Assembly: GCA_020636005.1 (NCBI GenBank)
Contig: JACJYR010000005.1
Span: 434,001 to 498,000, forward strand
DNA: 64,000 bases
Direction of reading: 5' to 3'
Origin: Lewinellaceae bacterium
Lineage (GTDB): Bacteria; Bacteroidota; Bacteroidia; Chitinophagales; Saprospiraceae
Of the stretch, positions 49,866 through 58,936 are shown in pieces. Position 1 is the first letter of the stretch. Each line of letters starts with the position of its first letter. A program made the translations under genes and the position numbers. Below the pieces are notes generated by a model. It did not search any database. It saw nothing but the letters and a program-made list of their open reading frames with translations, and was not told the origin of the DNA.

Positions 49866-52499
49866 TTATAGCTTCACAAACCGATCCTGCACCAGCACCC
49901 GCCGGTTGTCGTCCACGAGTTGGACGAAATAGACGCCCGGAGGTAACCCGCCGATGTCCAGCGTGTTGCCGGTGAGGGGCGCCTGCAGGCAGGCCTTGCC
50001 GGCCCGGTCGTACACGATGGCCCGCAGGGGGGCTTCCTTGTCTTCTTCCGGCAGGGAAAAATTGAGCTCGCTGCCCGCCGGGTTGGGCGACAGGGAGGGC
50101 TTGCTGCCATCGGGGCCGAACGCCACCGACACGACCCTGGAATACTCGAAGCGCCCGTTGAAGTCCACCTGTTTCAGGCGGTAGTAGTTCATGCCGGGCA
50201 GCGGCTGGCGGTCGGTGTACTGGTATTCCCGCACCTCCAGGCTGTTGCCGTGGCCCGTCACGGTGCCAATGGTTTGCCACTGCCGGGAGTCGGCGGAGCG
50301 CTGCAGGTCGAAGTGGGAGTTGTTGGTTTCGGTGGCGGTGGCCCAGGAGAGGGCAACGTTTCTGCCATCTTTTTTTCCATCAAAATGGGTCAGTTCAACA
50401 GGGAGTGCGCCTGCATTACCTACAGCAAAAGGGGAAAATGAACTAAAGGTTGCTTGTGCTGTAAAGGGCCCGCTGCCGGAGACTATTGCAGTTGTTTCTT
50501 CCCATGTGCTTCCTACATAATGGCCGATTACTACTGGATCCATTGGATCAAATTGGGAGGCACCTTCACTACTATTCCATTGAAGTGTTATTGTTGCGCT
50601 CCCACTGCCAGAGACATCCCATTGCCGATTGACCACCTTGTTTGGGTCAGAGGGTGTATTAACACTGGTACCCACCCTAGCAGAGAATGCACCTCCACCG
50701 CTGATGGTTATAGGATTGTAGGTAAGTGCTGAGGTACCGATTGGGAAAACAGTTCCAGCCCCAATACTCTGTATGAGCAACATGCCCGTGCCGCTTGTAA
50801 CGATCATATTGCTTGAACCAAAAGACCCGGTGATACTTCCAGAAGAAGGCAATGTAAGGTTATTGCTTCCAATATCAATCCTACCAGCATTCAGGGTTAA
50901 CAATCCTGAAATGGTTCTGCTGGACAACAAATTTAAAGTGGTGCTGCCACTAATAGTCACATTGGAAGGGCCGCTGGTCATCGGCCATTCCACACTGCGA
51001 TTGTATGTGCCGCCGGAATTATATACAAGAGTTGCAGCCCCTCCATAGGCCGGGGCATTGGTATTTACAGAACCACCAGAGCTTATTTGCAGCGTTCCAT
51101 TAATGGTACTTGTACCGTTGCCGAAATCCATACTGTTTGTCAAATCAACTATCACGTTGCTACCAAATGTCAGGCTTCCGCCTGAAGAAACCGTTTTACT
51201 TCCACTGATACGAAAGGTGCCATTGGCCACTGAAGAAGTAATACTCCTAGAACCGCCGTTAAGGCTTATGATGCCGCCGTTGCCGCTGAGTGTCATTGTT
51301 TGGCCGTTCAGATCTAGTGAACCTGCATTTAACAGCTGTAATACATCCCCAGTACTTGCCGTAACAGTTGCATTTGTGGCTGGGCTGCTACTTAGCTGCA
51401 CCGATCCACTTGTTTTATTCAGCACCAGATAGTCAAATGAGATACTACCTCCACCTGTTACGCTAATGACCTGCGTACCTGTGCCATTGAAGAAAATAGC
51501 CCGGCTGCTGTTGTTAAAAGTGCCGCCCGATCTAGTCCAGTTCCCTCCAACGTATATGTCCCCACCGGAAGCAGTGGATAGTGTTATGGTGCCTGAATTT
51601 GTAACATTGCCCATAACTGTCAGACTTCCCGTCATAGATTGCATAGTAAGTTGGCTTCCAGATTCTACCGTTAAATTACCATTTATCACTCTCGCCGTAT
51701 TTGAACCGTTAGAAAGATTCAAGGTTGTATTATTGGCAATAAGGACATGATTGGGATTGTTGGTACTCCATTCATTAAAGCGTCCATAAGTTCCACCTGA
51801 ATTGTAAACAAGGGTAGAATTAGAACCGTATGTGGGCGAAAAATTGAAAGCTCCGTTTGCATTTATTTGATTGATGCCATTAATTGTAAGTGAGCCACCA
51901 GAAACGCTTACTCCAGCGGATGTCTGAAACGTACCAGTAACAGTACGGTTGACTCCACTATTTAAAGTAATTCCCCCACTGCCTTGAACTGTAACATTGA
52001 CTGGGCCATTGGAAGAGGGCCAATAGATATGGTCTGAATTTACGCCATAGGAACCACTTGTATTATTGAAAATCAATGTTCCTGATGAACCATAAACATA
52101 AGTCCCACCCGTTGCGTAACCTCCTTGATTTATTTGTAATGAACCATTTACATTCAAATTTCCAGAATTATTGGTCAATGTTCCATTCGTTGCCAATATT
52201 CCACCTAATGAAACAGTCACTTGGTCAATTGTTAAACTTCCAGTTGAAGTTACCGTATGTCCATTTTGTATAGTAATAACGCCATCGGATGAAGCGGGAG
52301 CAGATGGGGCATTGACCCAGCTAGTTCCATTAAATCTTTCCCAGGTTGATGCATCAGTCCAATTTCCTGTCTGTTTAGATCTAAAATCACCGTCAATTTG
52401 TGAATATAGTTGAACCCATAGAGGTAGTAAAATGAATAATATAGGGACTCTTTTGTTACCATTCCTATTGATGCCTAATTGCTTGAAGAAACGTTTCAT
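49866..52499 (-). CDS. Large secreted T9SS type A protein with parallel-beta-helix-like repeats
   Basis: 877 residues. The signal region (MKRFFKQLGINRNGNK then VPILFILLPLWVQLYSQ) has a long basic head. The body is Gly/Ser/Asn/Thr-rich with recurring YNSGGTYGRFNEW / YNSGGTYNRSVEW units and LTIDQVTVSLGG-like strands. The end has the T9SS linker (LPVELTHFDGKKDG, NYYRLKQVDFNGRFEYSRV) and type A tail (LSPNPAGSELNFSLPEED, LPPGVYFVQLVDD). The DNA of the first roughly 2 kb (about 50.4-52.5 kb) is clearly AT-richer than that of the last 0.5 kb, suggesting that a foreign repeat region was joined to a resident tail. Adhesive or structural role inferred. Confidence 0.85.
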   Translation of the reverse strand: MKRFFKQLGINRNGNKRVPILFILLPLWVQLYSQIDGDFRSKQTGNWTDASTWERFNGTSWVNAPSAPASSDGVITIQNGHTVTSTGSLTIDQVTVSLGGILATNGTLTNNSGNLNVNGSLQINQGGYATGGTYVYGSSGTLIFNNTSGSYGVNSDHIYWPSSNGPVNVTVQGSGGITLNSGVNRTVTGTFQTSAGVSVSGGSLTINGINQINANGAFNFSPTYGSNSTLVYNSGGTYGRFNEWSTNNPNHVLIANNTTLNLSNGSNTARVINGNLTVESGSQLTMQSMTGSLTVMGNVTNSGTITLSTASGGDIYVGGNWTRSGGTFNNSSRAIFFNGTGTQVISVTGGGSISFDYLVLNKTSGSVQLSSSPATNATVTASTGDVLQLLNAGSLDLNGQTMTLSGNGGIISLNGGSRSITSSVANGTFRISGSKTVSSGGSLTFGSNVIVDLTNSMDFGNGTSTINGTLQISSGGSVNTNAPAYGGAATLVYNSGGTYNRSVEWPMTSGPSNVTISGSTTLNLLSSRTISGLLTLNAGRIDIGSNNLTLPSSGSITGSFGSSNMIVTSGTGMLLIQSIGAGTVFPIGTSALTYNPITISGGGAFSARVGTSVNTPSDPNKVVNRQWDVSGSGSATITLQWNSSEGASQFDPMDPVVIGHYVGSTWEETTAIVSGSGPFTAQATFSSFSPFAVGNAGALPVELTHFDGKKDGRNVALSWATATETNNSHFDLQRSADSRQWQTIGTVTGHGNSLEVREYQYTDRQPLPGMNYYRLKQVDFNGRFEYSRVVSVAFGPDGSKPSLSPNPAGSELNFSLPEEDKEAPLRAIVYDRAGKACLQAPLTGNTLDIGGLPPGVYFVQLVDDNRRVLVQDRFVKL

Positions 52500-52601
52500 A
52501 GATTTAAGTTTTTGAGAAGTTAAATAATATTATTTCCGTAAATTTTACTCGAATTACTGAAAGATACAGTTCCTGATTATTGGGAAATTCTCTCCTCCCC
52601 A

Positions 52602-55193
52602 TCACGGCCCACACCCCCCCAAAACAACCGTAAACACCCCCCCCGTTTCCACCTCAAAATTAGGTTCCAACAGCACAGAGCCGCCTATGTCGAAGGTGAC
52701 GCTGCGGCCGTTGATCACCTTGCCGAAGGAGGTGACGTCCATTGACACGGAATAGACGCCGCCGGCGAGGGGGTTGTCGTTCAGGGCCAGGTTTTGCGGG
52801 CAGTAGCCGAACTGGAGGGTGCCGGTGAAGCAGGCATCCACCGCCGGCAGGTAGTCCACCTCGTGCGGGATAACGACCGTGCCGGTGCAGGAAGGGATGG
52901 CACCTTCCTCCCAGTTGCGGCAGTCGTTCCAGTCGCCGGAGCCGCCGTTGCTCGTCCACACGGAGACCTGGTTGTGGGCCGGGAAACTGGCCGTATTGGC
53001 AGTGGCCGGGGCGCTGTAAGTGGTTTTCAACCAGCATTTTTGCCCCATAGTGGCGTTGGTGGTGTTGCGCACTTTCATGGCAATCCAGCGGGTGGTGGTA
53101 TTGGTGAAACTCCCTGCGATAGAATCAGTCGTGCCGCTGGCGGTGTGCAGCAGGCTACCATTCAGATCATAAAAGTCAAGTGTCAGGCTCGTGCCGGGCG
53201 CACCCAGGAAAAGGGTATAGTCCACCGCTGTATTGGCCCCGGAAAAGATTTTGCCCACCACCCTGGAGTTGGTTGAATTGTCGGGGGTGCGGCCGCCCTG
53301 GCCCAGCGACTGGCAATGGCTGTCGCCGAGGTCGTTTTCCATTTCCCATTCCTGTGTGGTGGGGATCGCTGGGTTGGAAAAGTCGTTGAGATTGATCCCA
53401 ACGGGAGCCCAGATAGAATAGCCCTGGTAGTGCGCCCCGTGGTCGGCATAGGTGGTGGAATAGGTGAAATCGGGGTAGCCCACTGCACGGGTTTTGATGT
53501 TCACCCGCTGGTCGCCCTGCACGGTGGAAGTCGTAGCAATGCCGCCGGAGTAATCCATCAGGACGGTGCCGGCGGGAAAGTCGGAATCCACCCAAGACTC
53601 CTGGTCGGTGTTCCATTGGTCAGTGGCGGCGATGATGGCCTTGCCGCTGCGCTCGATGATGATGTGGTTGTCGTCGTTGTTGTTGCCGGTCAGTACGTTG
53701 TAGTGGCCTGCTTCGCCGCTCCGCACCTTATACACCCCGCCTTTGAAGTTCAAGGCCCCGTGGCAGAGCATGATATTGGCGAGGTCGCTGTTGGAAGGCA
53801 GGTCCGTCGTGTTGGTCGGCAGGTGGGTATAGCGCTTGCCGGTGTTGGCGATATTGAACAAATCCTCAAAAAAAATCTGCGGGTTGCCGTCCATGGCGCA
53901 CATGATGGCGTAGGCGGCCCCCAGCCTTGGTTCGCTGATTTCGACATGGGGGGATAACTCATCCCCGCTGTTCCACCCGGTGATATTGCCAAGGGTGTCG
54001 GTGATAGGACGGTAGGTGTCGTGGTTGTTGATAAAAGGCACGGTACGATGGATCCGCACGTTCATGCTGTCCACGTAGCGGAAGTTTTGCTGGGCGCCCG
54101 GCAAGGCCCCGAGGTCGAAGTTGCCGTCGCCGTAGATCATGGCCCGCAGGCCGCCGCTGCCATCGAAGGCCCGGAGGTTGAAGTCGAAAGTACCGGAACG
54201 GCCCTGCACGGCAGCGCACCAGGCGTCCAGATCGGTCTTTCCGCCCACCCATTCGCCAACGGCAAACATGGCATCGCCGCCGCCCGCCCAGTTGGCCATG
54301 TATTTCATGTTGAATAAGAAATCTTCGGAGACATAGGGCGGGAAGTGTTTCACGGCATCCATCCGGACGCCGTCGAAGCCCATTTGCTTTTTGTACCAAA
54401 CCAGCCATTCACGGGTATGCTTGCGCATGTAGCCATTGTTCGCCCCGATGCCACCATTGTTGTAGGGCGAATAAGTAGCCTGGTCGGGGTTGTAGGTGGC
54501 ATTGCTGCTGAGGCCGGAGGCGAGGTCGAAGTAGCATACGTCGGGGCCGAAGGCTTGCCAGCACCAGGCGTCGGCATTGGCATCGCAGAGGCCGGAAGAG
54601 CAACTATGGGCGGCGTTGGGGTGGAAATTCTGGTAATTTTTGGGGAAACGCCCCTTGCGGGCCAGGTAGTCGGTGGCGGATTGGTCGGTGGCGGGGGTTT
54701 CAAAACAAACGTAGCGGAAGTTTTTCCAGGTGTCCGTGCAGGGAACCACGGGGGCTGCCGGATCCTGGCCGCCGCCGCCATTGTCGCTGCCCGCACCGAT
54801 GACGTGGTTGGGCACGATGTCCTGGATGACTTCGATGCCGTTGGCATGAAGCACGGCCACCATCCGGAGCAGTTCGTCCTTGGTGCCGATGCGGGTGGTA
54901 TCGCTGTTTTTTTGGAATTTGTCCCCGAGGTCGTAGTGGTCGAAAGGAGCGTAGCCAACAAACTGGCCGCTGTTTTTTATGGAGGGTGGAATCCAGATAG
55001 CGTCAACGCCCATGGCCTTCATACGGGGGGCGAGGTCGGAAAGGTAATTGGCCCAGCCGTTGGGGTAGTTGCTGTTCCAGTAGTCCCACCAAAAGCCCTG
55101 TACGACCACTTTTTTCACCTGGGAGGTTTGGCCCATTGCAAAGGGGCCAATGATCAGCAAGAGCAAGATAAAAAATTTCGAAGAGTGCCTCAT
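52602..55193 (-). CDS. Secreted GH13 alpha-amylase
   Basis: 863 residues: signal peptide (MRHSSKFFILLLLIIGPFAMG), GH13 barrel, then extra beta domains. The four GH13 regions are visible: DIVPNH (125-130), GFDGVRMDAVKH with nucleophile Asp279, AVGEWV with acid/base Glu314, FINNHDTYRP with Asp392. It hydrolyses alpha-1,4 glucans outside the inner membrane. After about residue 480 come a beta-sandwich C-domain, an Asn/Asp-rich linker, and a C-terminal region with SVWTSNGGSGDW and GGSVLLEPNFEVETGGVF strands. I do not recognise a standard T9SS tail, though the ending resembles short coat-hanger-type T9SS-linked ends. No SusC/D genes adjoin. Confidence 0.93.
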   Translation of the reverse strand: MRHSSKFFILLLLIIGPFAMGQTSQVKKVVVQGFWWDYWNSNYPNGWANYLSDLAPRMKAMGVDAIWIPPSIKNSGQFVGYAPFDHYDLGDKFQKNSDTTRIGTKDELLRMVAVLHANGIEVIQDIVPNHVIGAGSDNGGGGQDPAAPVVPCTDTWKNFRYVCFETPATDQSATDYLARKGRFPKNYQNFHPNAAHSCSSGLCDANADAWCWQAFGPDVCYFDLASGLSSNATYNPDQATYSPYNNGGIGANNGYMRKHTREWLVWYKKQMGFDGVRMDAVKHFPPYVSEDFLFNMKYMANWAGGGDAMFAVGEWVGGKTDLDAWCAAVQGRSGTFDFNLRAFDGSGGLRAMIYGDGNFDLGALPGAQQNFRYVDSMNVRIHRTVPFINNHDTYRPITDTLGNITGWNSGDELSPHVEISEPRLGAAYAIMCAMDGNPQIFFEDLFNIANTGKRYTHLPTNTTDLPSNSDLANIMLCHGALNFKGGVYKVRSGEAGHYNVLTGNNNDDNHIIIERSGKAIIAATDQWNTDQESWVDSDFPAGTVLMDYSGGIATTSTVQGDQRVNIKTRAVGYPDFTYSTTYADHGAHYQGYSIWAPVGINLNDFSNPAIPTTQEWEMENDLGDSHCQSLGQGGRTPDNSTNSRVVGKIFSGANTAVDYTLFLGAPGTSLTLDFYDLNGSLLHTASGTTDSIAGSFTNTTTRWIAMKVRNTTNATMGQKCWLKTTYSAPATANTASFPAHNQVSVWTSNGGSGDWNDCRNWEEGAIPSCTGTVVIPHEVDYLPAVDACFTGTLQFGYCPQNLALNDNPLAGGVYSVSMDVTSFGKVINGRSVTFDIGGSVLLEPNFEVETGGVFTVVLGGCGP

Positions 55194-55403
55194 ATTGGGA
55201 GTTTTTGTTTTGAATGTCCAGCAAAAAAAAAAAGAAATAGCTAAAACTGCTCAGGGATTTTTGCCCTGGATGTGTTACAAATGGCCAAATCACCTTGAAG
55301 GCAGCGGTAAAATTTGGTGTTTCCATTTTCTGGCAGCCAAGCGGCTGCAGGCAGCTATTTAGGGCAAGTGTGCTAACGGTTTTCAGAAGCTTCCACCCGG
55401 TTG

Positions 55404-55457
55404 TTTAGGATCGAAGGAAAAATAAAATGACTATTTTATTTTTCCTTCGATCCTAAA
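55404..55457. repeat. Intergenic hairpin element, copy D (perfect inverted repeat)
   Basis: 54 bp: TTTAGGATCGAAGGAAAAA and its exact complement around AAAATGACTATTTT-type core. This is the outer hairpin of copies A-C alone, without the promoter-like end. It lies in the 836-nt gene-free stretch 55194-56029, which otherwise holds only the hairpin at 55936-55962. Confidence 0.85.
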
Positions 55458-55935
55458 CGGGATGATTCCCGGCCTGATAAAACTTTTTGGCACATTTGAA
55501 GAGTGCGTTCACATACTTAAAAAAGTGTGGGCAAATGGAGACCTGTTTCTATTTGGTGCTTAAGCCTGGTAAAAACAGGTCCTGTCAATTTAACATGCCA
55601 ACGTCGCAAAAACGCTTGAAAGGCCAACGCGAAAAAAACTTCCGAAGCAAATGTCTGAAATATTTTCATCAAATGAGTTAGGATAAAATTAAAATTTGCC
55701 ATTCTGAAAAAAAGCAGAACATCGGCGGCCTCGCATCCAACGCTTTCCTGTGCAGCAAAACATGGCCTGCGGGCTTTTCCCAACACTGCCAGCTTGGCCA
55801 TCTGCTGTTGGCAAAGGCTGATTGCAGATGGCAACTGACAAATCATCCATCTTTCAGAGCAAGAATAATACACCATAGTTAATGGAATAACGGGTTACAT
55901 TAATCGCCCCATTTTTAGTTGTTTGAAAAACGAGA

Positions 55936-55962
55936 TCATGGCGATTTTGAAAATCACCATGA
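55936..55962. repeat. Hairpin related to 19302-19331
   Basis: TCATGGCGATTTT-G-AAAATCACCATGA with one mismatch. The core GGYGATTTT/AAAATCACC equals that of the palindrome at 19302-19331. Confidence 0.6.
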
Positions 55963-56029
55963 ACTAACCTCCTGAAAATCAACGAACTTAACAAATGAAC
56001 CTGCTATTCGCATTATTTTTCATTCCATC

Positions 56030-56659
56030 CTAAGTCTTTTGCACCAAGAGCACCAGGATCCTCGGCACTCCCACCCGCACATTATCGTCAAAGAATTCCT
56101 GCACATCCACCAAAGACAGCCCATGCCGCCTGGCCGCCTGCACGAAATCGGACACATGGTGGTCAAAACAGGTCACGATTTGCCGCCCTTCCTCCGTGTC
56201 GAAACGGGCCTTCGTACCGGTGTACTGTTTGAAAGGGTGCAGTTCGCCGATGTAGGCATGGCCGCCAGGGCGGAGCGACTGTGCCGTTTTCCAAAAAATG
56301 GGTTCGAGGTGTTCAATATGTTCCAGCACGAGGCTGAAGGTGACGAGGTCGTACGGCCCCTCCCGAAAAGTCCAGGCTTCGTTGATGTCCGCCTGCTGGA
56401 AATGGACTTTGCCCGAGGTGATTTTCTCCCTGGCTTTGGCCAGCATTTCCTCCGAGAGGTCAACGGCGGTGATGCGGCTGGCTTGCTGCACCAGCCATTC
56501 CGTGTTCTTGCCGGTCCCGCAGCCTATTTCCAGGCAACTGTCAAAACGAATGGCAGCCAGGGTTTGGCGCAGGGCTTTTGCTTCCAGATCCCTGGTTTTG
56601 TTTTGGTTGGTGTCGTACTGTTCCGCCCAACTGTTGTAGGCTTGCTTTACATCTAACAT
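56030..56659 (-). CDS. Class I SAM-dependent methyltransferase
   Basis: 209 residues from the ATG at 56659 (MLDVKQAYNSWAEQYD). An in-frame ATG at 56827 would prefix 56 residues of repetitive SQTTSNNLKQ encoded by the decamer array; the conserved domain begins at 56659, so that start is preferred. SAM-binding motif I is LEIGCGTGKNTEWL; motif II-like IT-AVDLSEEML; then FSLVLEHIEHLEPIFWKTA and GHAYIGELHPFKQY. This is the UbiE/bioC-like general fold; the substrate is unknown. Cytoplasmic. The array that ends 11 nt upstream could influence expression. Confidence 0.85.
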   Translation of the reverse strand: MLDVKQAYNSWAEQYDTNQNKTRDLEAKALRQTLAAIRFDSCLEIGCGTGKNTEWLVQQASRITAVDLSEEMLAKAREKITSGKVHFQQADINEAWTFREGPYDLVTFSLVLEHIEHLEPIFWKTAQSLRPGGHAYIGELHPFKQYTGTKARFDTEEGRQIVTCFDHHVSDFVQAARRHGLSLVDVQEFFDDNVRVGVPRILVLLVQKT

Positions 56660-56670
56660 GGGGGGATTAG

Positions 56671-56810
56671 TTGTTTGAGATTGTTTGAGATTGTTTGAGA
56701 TTGTTTGAGGTTGTTTGAGGTTGTTTGAGGTTGTTTGAGATTGTTTGAGATTGTTTGAGGTTGTTTGGGATCGTTTGAGATTGTTTGAGATTGTTTGAGA
56801 TCGTTTGACT
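56671..56810 (-). repeat. Decamer tandem array (CTCAAACAAT)14 upstream of the methyltransferase
   Basis: Fourteen exactly spaced 10-bp units (minus-strand unit CTCAAACAAT, with single-base variants such as CCTCAAACAA and CGATCTCAAA). It ends 11 nt from the ATG at 56659. Ten is not a multiple of three, so all three frames read the same SQTTSNNLKQ-type decapeptide without stops. The same unit forms the array at 60989-61078. Confidence 0.95.
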
Positions 56811-56857
56811 TGGGCATGTTCATTCAACAGTTGCTATGTTTTGAGGATAAAATTTCG

Positions 56858-57006
56858 TTCTTCGACAAATTCAGTGGAGTAAGGAAACCGTTCAAACGGT
56901 TTAGCACATAAACGCTTGATTTTCAACCCACAACTTAAATCGTGGGTTGAAAATTGGCTATCACTTTGAGCCGTTTTAACAGATGAACACAAGATTTGTC
57001 AAAGAA
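56858..57006 (+). repeat. MITE-like repeat with nested palindromes, copy 2
   Basis: 149 bp with inverted ends TTCTTCGACAAAT / ATTTGTCAAAGAA, an AAACCGTTCAAACGGTTT palindrome, a central AACCCAC...GTGGGTT palindrome with two mismatches, and GAGCCGTTTTAAC. Same order and orientation as copy 1 at 14463-14621. It lies between the decamer array and the acyltransferase gene. Confidence 0.8.
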
Positions 57007-57049
57007 CCTAAAATCTCAAAACCATTGCCCTTTCTAAAGCATATTTTCT

Positions 57050-58645
57050 TCAAACCGAACTTTCCCGCTTCAGCGCTTCTATCATCGAATAGGGTACATC
57101 CTTCAGGTCGAGGATGATGAAGCCGTCCAGCACGTCGGAGAAGTTGGGATCCACGTTGAAGCTGATGAAACGGGCGTTGAGTTTCAGGTATTGGCGCACC
57201 AGCACAGGGATACGGATATGGTCGGGTTCGATGTCTTCGATGAGGTTGTCGAGTGCCTGCAGTTCGTTGTCGAGGCTGTCGGCCAGCATTTCAATGTCCA
57301 CTTTGTCCACCTTGGCCTTGAAGGGCTTGCGGGGGGTCAGGTATTGGGCAAGCGCTGCGTTGTAAAAGTATTTTTTGATAAAAGCCACGATGAGGCTGCG
57401 GGAGAGATTCGAATAGTATTTGCTGATGCTCACCGGGCCGTAGAGGTATTTGTACTGCGTGTTTTTCAGCAAAAAATAAAGGATGCCTTTCCAGAGCAGG
57501 AAGAGCGGAAGGCGTTTTTTCTGGTATTCGGGCACGATGTAGGACCGCCCCAACTCCACCGATTGCTGCATCGTGGGGTAAAAGCCTTCCTCGATTTTGA
57601 ACATGGCGCTGATGTAGAACCCCGATGCCCCGTAGCGGCTGAAAATTTCGTCGCCCAGCCCCATGCGGTAGCCCCCGGCAATCTGTTTGGCCTCCCGATC
57701 CCAAAGGATGAGCTGGCGGTAATAGAGATCGAACTCGTCGAGATCCTGGGCCTTGCCGGTACCCTCCCCCACGGTGCGGAAAGTGAGTTCCCGGAGGCGG
57801 CCAATTTCCTGGAGGGTAACGGGAATATCCTTGGCCGCTGCCACGAAAATATCGTACTCGCCCTGGGAGGCTATCAGGCTGCCAAAAGTAAGCCTGGAAA
57901 TCTCGTCAACAATCGTTTGCTGGTCGAAGGGCGGCAGTATGTCTTCCTGTTTGTCGGGCTTCTGGAAAAACTGGCGCAGGAAAAACGGTTTTACCTCCAG
58001 CCCCGAACCGAGCGAAAAAATCTTGGATTGGATGAAGCGCTTGAAATCCTTCGCCTTCACAAATTTCTGCTGATCCTCTACAGAAATGGGGCTGCCCACC
58101 CGGACGGTCATTTTGTAGGGTTCTTTCCGTTGGCGGAGAATGAGGCGGCTGCCGAGGCGGGGCCGCACAAAATCGGGGAAAGGTGCTTTTAACCTGACTG
58201 GCACCACTTGTATTTCTGCCCTTTTGATGGACTTCATGAGCTGGTTCAGGAATTGGTTGCGCACGGGCGTATCCAGCGCCTTATCGGTAAAGTGGAGGAT
58301 CAGGCACAGCGAGACGCCCGCTTCCTTGGCTTTGTTCAGGTTTTTAAAAACGCTCTTTACATAGTCTTCCCATTGTAAAATGGAAAATTCGAGTGGTTGG
58401 TAGGCTGCTTCGAACTGTTTGCCCTCCTTGTTTTTCCGGGTCAAAATCTTGCAGTCCACCCCTTGCTTTTCCATCAACTGCATCATCACGAGATCGTCCG
58501 CTTCTTCCAGCGCCTGGTTGGCAATGAAAAGGGTGGGCAGTTTGACCAGCAGGTTTTTCAAGTCGTGATCGCTGACCTCAATTTGAATGTTCTTCCGGCG
58601 CAGTTCTTCTTCCACTGCTGAGATTTCGGGTTTTTCATTGGTCAT
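57050..58645 (-). CDS. OlsF-like two-domain acyltransferase (PlsC-like + GNAT)
   Basis: 531 residues. The N-terminal roughly 220 residues resemble a PlsC/lysophospholipid acyltransferase: LPTLFIANQALEEADDL aligns with the NHx4D region, then FSILQWEDYVKSVF and PVRLKAPFPDFVRPRLGSRL. The C-terminal roughly 300 are an OlsB-type GNAT acyltransferase (LRELTFRTVGEGTGKAQDLD, SVELGRSYIVPEYQKKRLPL, LYGPVSISKYY). This layout matches bifunctional OlsF of Flavobacterium and Serratia, which make ornithine-type aminolipids with O- and N-acyl chains. The usual catalytic His of the N-domain is Gln44, so O-acylation may be lost or use other residues. Membrane-associated, cytoplasmic face. Confidence 0.75.
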   Translation of the reverse strand: MTNEKPEISAVEEELRRKNIQIEVSDHDLKNLLVKLPTLFIANQALEEADDLVMMQLMEKQGVDCKILTRKNKEGKQFEAAYQPLEFSILQWEDYVKSVFKNLNKAKEAGVSLCLILHFTDKALDTPVRNQFLNQLMKSIKRAEIQVVPVRLKAPFPDFVRPRLGSRLILRQRKEPYKMTVRVGSPISVEDQQKFVKAKDFKRFIQSKIFSLGSGLEVKPFFLRQFFQKPDKQEDILPPFDQQTIVDEISRLTFGSLIASQGEYDIFVAAAKDIPVTLQEIGRLRELTFRTVGEGTGKAQDLDEFDLYYRQLILWDREAKQIAGGYRMGLGDEIFSRYGASGFYISAMFKIEEGFYPTMQQSVELGRSYIVPEYQKKRLPLFLLWKGILYFLLKNTQYKYLYGPVSISKYYSNLSRSLIVAFIKKYFYNAALAQYLTPRKPFKAKVDKVDIEMLADSLDNELQALDNLIEDIEPDHIRIPVLVRQYLKLNARFISFNVDPNFSDVLDGFIILDLKDVPYSMIEALKRESSV

Positions 58646-58936
58646 TTGCTCAATTTTGTTGGATGGTGGAATTTTATTGCTGCTTCATCTTAGTTGCTTC
58701 CATTGCATCCAGCCTTGTTCCATTCACAATGGTTCCTGAGGGTTGATGGTTTAAAGCCCCGGCGTATTGTATTTCAAAACTATTTTTGAAAGCCTTGATC
58801 GCCTGGCCAATCTTTCAAAAATGCAGATCCCAATTTTTAAAGCTTTGGCCAACCTTCAGCGAAAAACCAAAAACCTCACGAGCCATTGTTTTTCTGAAAT
58901 CATCCCAACGGTTTTAAATACGGTTATCTAAAAATC

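Noticed and set aside
55517..55876. 119-codon minus-strand frame in the gene-free stretch
   Set aside because: Cys- and Trp-rich composition unlike a real gene, no domain and no neighbour link; probably chance.
56671..56810. CRISPR array
   Set aside because: The units are 10 bp without unique spacers, and no cas genes are present.
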